Positions 8,453 to 10,120 of a DNA stretch of 10,120 nt are shown here, one piece after another. Position 1 is the first letter of the stretch. Each line of letters starts with the position of its first letter. Under the pieces are notes generated by a model. The model saw only the letters and a list, made by a program, of their open reading frames with translations, was not told where the DNA came from and ran no database searches. Position numbers and translations under genes: made by a program. The stretch covers positions 1 through 10,120 of the forward strand of contig CAJQQW010000063.1 of assembly GCA_905480565.1 (NCBI GenBank), given 5' to 3'. The DNA comes from an uncultured Halioglobus sp. GTDB taxonomy: Bacteria; Pseudomonadota; Gammaproteobacteria; Pseudomonadales; Halieaceae.

Positions 8453-9631
8453 TTAGTCACGCCCTGTTGTCTTGAGTGGTCGGATCAACCACTCACCCTC
8501 CACCTCGACCAATTCACGATCGCAGCGAGGGTCGACCTCGCCAGAGAAACTCTGGATGACGACCTCGCCGGCTTCACGCAACGCTTGGGCGCGGAGAAGC
8601 AGCACCTCGTTATCCACCCCGGGCAGACTGATAGCCCCGCTTTCGGTCACGTCCGGCACCAGTGCCATGAGGGCTTTCAGATCCGTGGCAAAACCGGTGG
8701 CGGGCCGGGCCCTGCCAAAGACAGCTCCTACATCATTATAGCGGCCACCATTGGCCAGAGCCTCGCCAACACCAGGCACATAGGCGGCAAAAACGAGTCC
8801 AGTGTGGTAGTGGTAGCCGCGCAATTCAGCCAGATCAAAATAAATATCCAGGTCAGGCTGCTGCCGGCGGATCGTCCGCGCCACCTGCTGCAGCGTGTCT
8901 AGTCCCAACAAAGCATCCGGCACTGTTTCGGCGTAAAGAGCTCGGGCATCGTCAAGAATAGATTCGTCACCGTGGAGCTTCGCCAGAGCGATAATTAATG
9001 CAGTAGTGCCCGGGTCAACACCCTCAAGCGCCTGTATTAAATCGGGCACCGATTTGCGTTGCAGGGCATCAAACACCGTTGCTTCCCGCGCCTCTTCCAG
9101 TCCAGCACGCAGCACAACCGCCTCGTAAATCCCAACGTGGCCCAGATCCAGGGTGATATCAGAGAGACCCGCTGCCTCGAGAGTCGCCAGCATCACAGAC
9201 ACCACCTCAACATCCGCACCAACACTGTCGTCTCCGTATAATTCCGCACCCAGCTGTATGGGTGAACGAGAGGCGAAGGGTGATTTCGGACGCGTGTGCA
9301 ATGTCGAACCGGCATAACAGAGTCGAGTGACGCCCTCGTCAGCCATGCTGTGCGCGTCTATGCGCGCCACCTGCGGAGTGATATCCGCGCGAATTCCGAG
9401 TGTTCGACCGCTAATCTGGTCGGTCAGCTTGAACGTGGTCAGGTCCAGGTCCTCTCCCAAGCCAACCAGCAACGACTCGGTAAATTCGACCAACGGCGGG
9501 ATCACCAGCCGGTACCCCCAACTGTGAAACAGGTCCAACAGTTGGCGGCGCAGCCGCTCCACAGCTTCGGCCTGGGCGGGAAGAACCTCTTCCACTCCGT
9601 CGGGCAGTTGCCAGTGATCTACCATTTTCAT
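8453..9631 (-). CDS. hisZ: ATP phosphoribosyltransferase regulatory subunit HisZ
   Basis: A catalytically silent relative of histidyl-tRNA synthetase that joins short-form HisG to make active ATP phosphoribosyltransferase, the first step of histidine synthesis, and carries histidine feedback inhibition. Seen: WQLPDGVEEVLP at the N-terminus, WGYRLVIPPLVEF, the class II motif-2-like RADITPQVARI (about 81-91), a HisRS-like GYHYHTGLVFAAY, and ANGGRYNDVG...PATGFATD. It ends without a C-terminal anticodon-binding domain, as expected for HisZ and not HisS. I chose ATG 9631 (392 residues). AGGTGAG lies just ahead and the in-frame GTG 9640 overlaps that site; ATG 9625 is also possible. The presence of HisZ predicts a short HisG elsewhere in the genome. 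It follows the DUF2065 gene by 15 bases. Confidence 0.95.
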   Translation of the reverse strand: MKMVDHWQLPDGVEEVLPAQAEAVERLRRQLLDLFHSWGYRLVIPPLVEFTESLLVGLGEDLDLTTFKLTDQISGRTLGIRADITPQVARIDAHSMADEGVTRLCYAGSTLHTRPKSPFASRSPIQLGAELYGDDSVGADVEVVSVMLATLEAAGLSDITLDLGHVGIYEAVVLRAGLEEAREATVFDALQRKSVPDLIQALEGVDPGTTALIIALAKLHGDESILDDARALYAETVPDALLGLDTLQQVARTIRRQQPDLDIYFDLAELRGYHYHTGLVFAAYVPGVGEALANGGRYNDVGAVFGRARPATGFATDLKALMALVPDVTESGAISLPGVDNEVLLLRAQALREAGEVVIQSFSGEVDPRCDRELVEVEGEWLIRPLKTTGRD

Positions 9632-9635
9632 CACG

Positions 9636-9642
9636 CTCACCT
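9636..9642 (-). promoter_or_regulatory. Ribosome binding site of hisZ
   Basis: AGGTGAG on the minus strand ends 4 bases before ATG 9631 and 10 before ATG 9625. It overlaps the longer in-frame GTG start at 9640, which argues against that start. Confidence 0.45.
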
Positions 9643-9646
9643 GAAC

Positions 9647-9838
9647 CTAGTGCACCCAGTAAAGGACAACCACCCCGAATAACATACAGGCGAGGCCGAT
9701 TTTTCGAATCACGCTGTCGTCCATTTGCTCAGCCACCACCAGCATATTGCGCCAGCGTTGCGGGCTGATGAAAGGCAACATGCCTTCAATAATGAACACC
9801 AGGGCCACGGCAACCGGAAGTATCTGCCAGAAGTCCAT
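9647..9838 (-). CDS. DUF2065 (YjeT-like) small inner-membrane protein
   Basis: A 63-residue protein with two predicted membrane helices, about residues 6-22 (ILPVAVALVFIIEGMLP) and 46-62 (IGLACMLFGVVVLYWVH). They are joined by a short polar loop with SPQRWR and MDDSVIRKIG. Length, helix pattern and the GMLPF.sP..WR motif match DUF2065 proteins such as E. coli YjeT, whose gene also sits between hflC and purA. The role is unknown; the position suggests a link with HflKC or simple co-expression. A strong ribosome site, GGGAGGG, is 4 bases before the ATG. It is probably the first gene of a DUF2065-hisZ-purA unit, because a terminator-like hairpin lies between it and hflC. Confidence 0.9.
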   Translation of the reverse strand: MDFWQILPVAVALVFIIEGMLPFISPQRWRNMLVVAEQMDDSVIRKIGLACMLFGVVVLYWVH

Positions 9839-9867
9839 TCACCCTCCCTCACCTAACTGCGGGGCAC

Positions 9868-9905
9868 AAAAAAACCGCGACAACTGCGCTTAAGGGTAAG
9901 CGCGG
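9868..9905 (-). terminator. Intrinsic terminator or attenuator between hflC and DUF2065-hisZ-purA
   Basis: Read on the minus strand, CCGCG (9905-9901) and CGCGG (9879-9875) flank a hairpin and are followed at once by seven T (9874-9868). Inside, GCGCTTA (9903-9897), loop CCCT, and TAAGCGC (9892-9886) form a perfect 7-bp stem. The inner and outer stems share bases, so they compete. It would end most hflC transcripts, with read-through feeding the genes below. Confidence 0.65.
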
Positions 9906-10024
9906 ATACCCACGGTTGACCGATTTTAACACAGCCCGGTAAGGGGTTTTCCGTGATTATTACAACCTGCGACGACCGCTATGGCTCTTATTACAGTTGA
10001 GCGGCCGGGCAGGTGCCTGGAGGC

Positions 10025-10120
10025 TTACTTTCCGCCCTGAGAATCCTTCAGGTATTTAAAAAACTCACTATCCGGATGCAGCAGCAGGACATCGCCCTGC
10101 CCCTGAAACGCATCCTGGTA
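10025..10120 (-). CDS. hflC: 3' end of hflC, FtsH protease modulator subunit (partial)
   Basis: The last 31 codons of a minus-strand gene that enters from the right edge and stops at TAA (10027-10025). The peptide YQDAFQGQGDVLLLHPDSEFFKYLKDSQGGK fits the HflC C-terminus, where 'D.LVL.PdSeFF.Yl' is characteristic. HflC and HflK form a membrane-anchored periplasmic complex of the SPFH/prohibitin type around FtsH and modulate its proteolysis. The neighbours (DUF2065, hisZ, purA in order) strongly support the call. The N-terminal membrane anchor and SPFH domain lie outside the window. Confidence 0.9.
   Translation of the reverse strand, partial: YQDAFQGQGDVLLLHPDSEFFKYLKDSQGGK

Overview
The window looks like chromosomal DNA of a free-living, probably marine, gammaproteobacterium. 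The best evidence is the minus-strand block hflC - DUF2065 (yjeT-like) - hisZ - purA. E. coli has hflC-yjeT-purA without hisZ, and pseudomonads and relatives have the version with hisZ. A BspA-like leucine-rich-repeat protein with an exosortase-like C-terminal tail recalls the Halieaceae/OM60 group, but that placement is inference.

Layout. (1) 1-202: the 3' end of a plus-strand gene, probably an M48-type metalloprotease with a TerB-like tail. (2) 387-788: a small stand-alone AraC-type HTH regulator. (3) 789-1199: a non-coding stretch with tandem direct repeats and a good sigma-70-like promoter, leading into a leucine-rich-repeat surface protein (body 1305-1937). The only convincing signal peptide of that protein is interrupted by an in-frame TGA at 1260-1262. 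(4) 2175-6820: a nucleotide-sugar module. It holds galE (minus), divergent from a UDP-glucuronate 4-epimerase and ugd (plus, abutting), which converge on a UDP-glucuronate decarboxylase (minus). (5) 7115-10120: purA, hisZ, DUF2065 and the 3' end of hflC, all minus strand, so transcription runs from the right edge leftwards.

How the genes fit together. Ugd oxidises UDP-glucose to UDP-glucuronate. The 4-epimerase converts that to UDP-galacturonate and the decarboxylase converts it to UDP-xylose, while GalE links UDP-glucose and UDP-galactose. The module could therefore supply UDP-Gal, UDP-GlcA, UDP-GalA and UDP-Xyl for polysaccharide or LPS synthesis, but the window contains no glycosyltransferase, flippase or polymerase. 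The GalE has Cys at the gate position, which suggests it also accepts N-acetylated sugars. The right-hand block is housekeeping: AMP synthesis, histidine synthesis control and FtsH modulation.

I see no phage, insertion sequence, CRISPR array, tRNA or rRNA. I do not see a clear new biological system. The most unusual part is 1-2 kb: the orphan AraC-type regulator, the repeats, and the LRR gene with a stop in its signal peptide. The gaps 203-386, 3195-3356, 5676-5878 and 6821-7103 hold no gene I can support.
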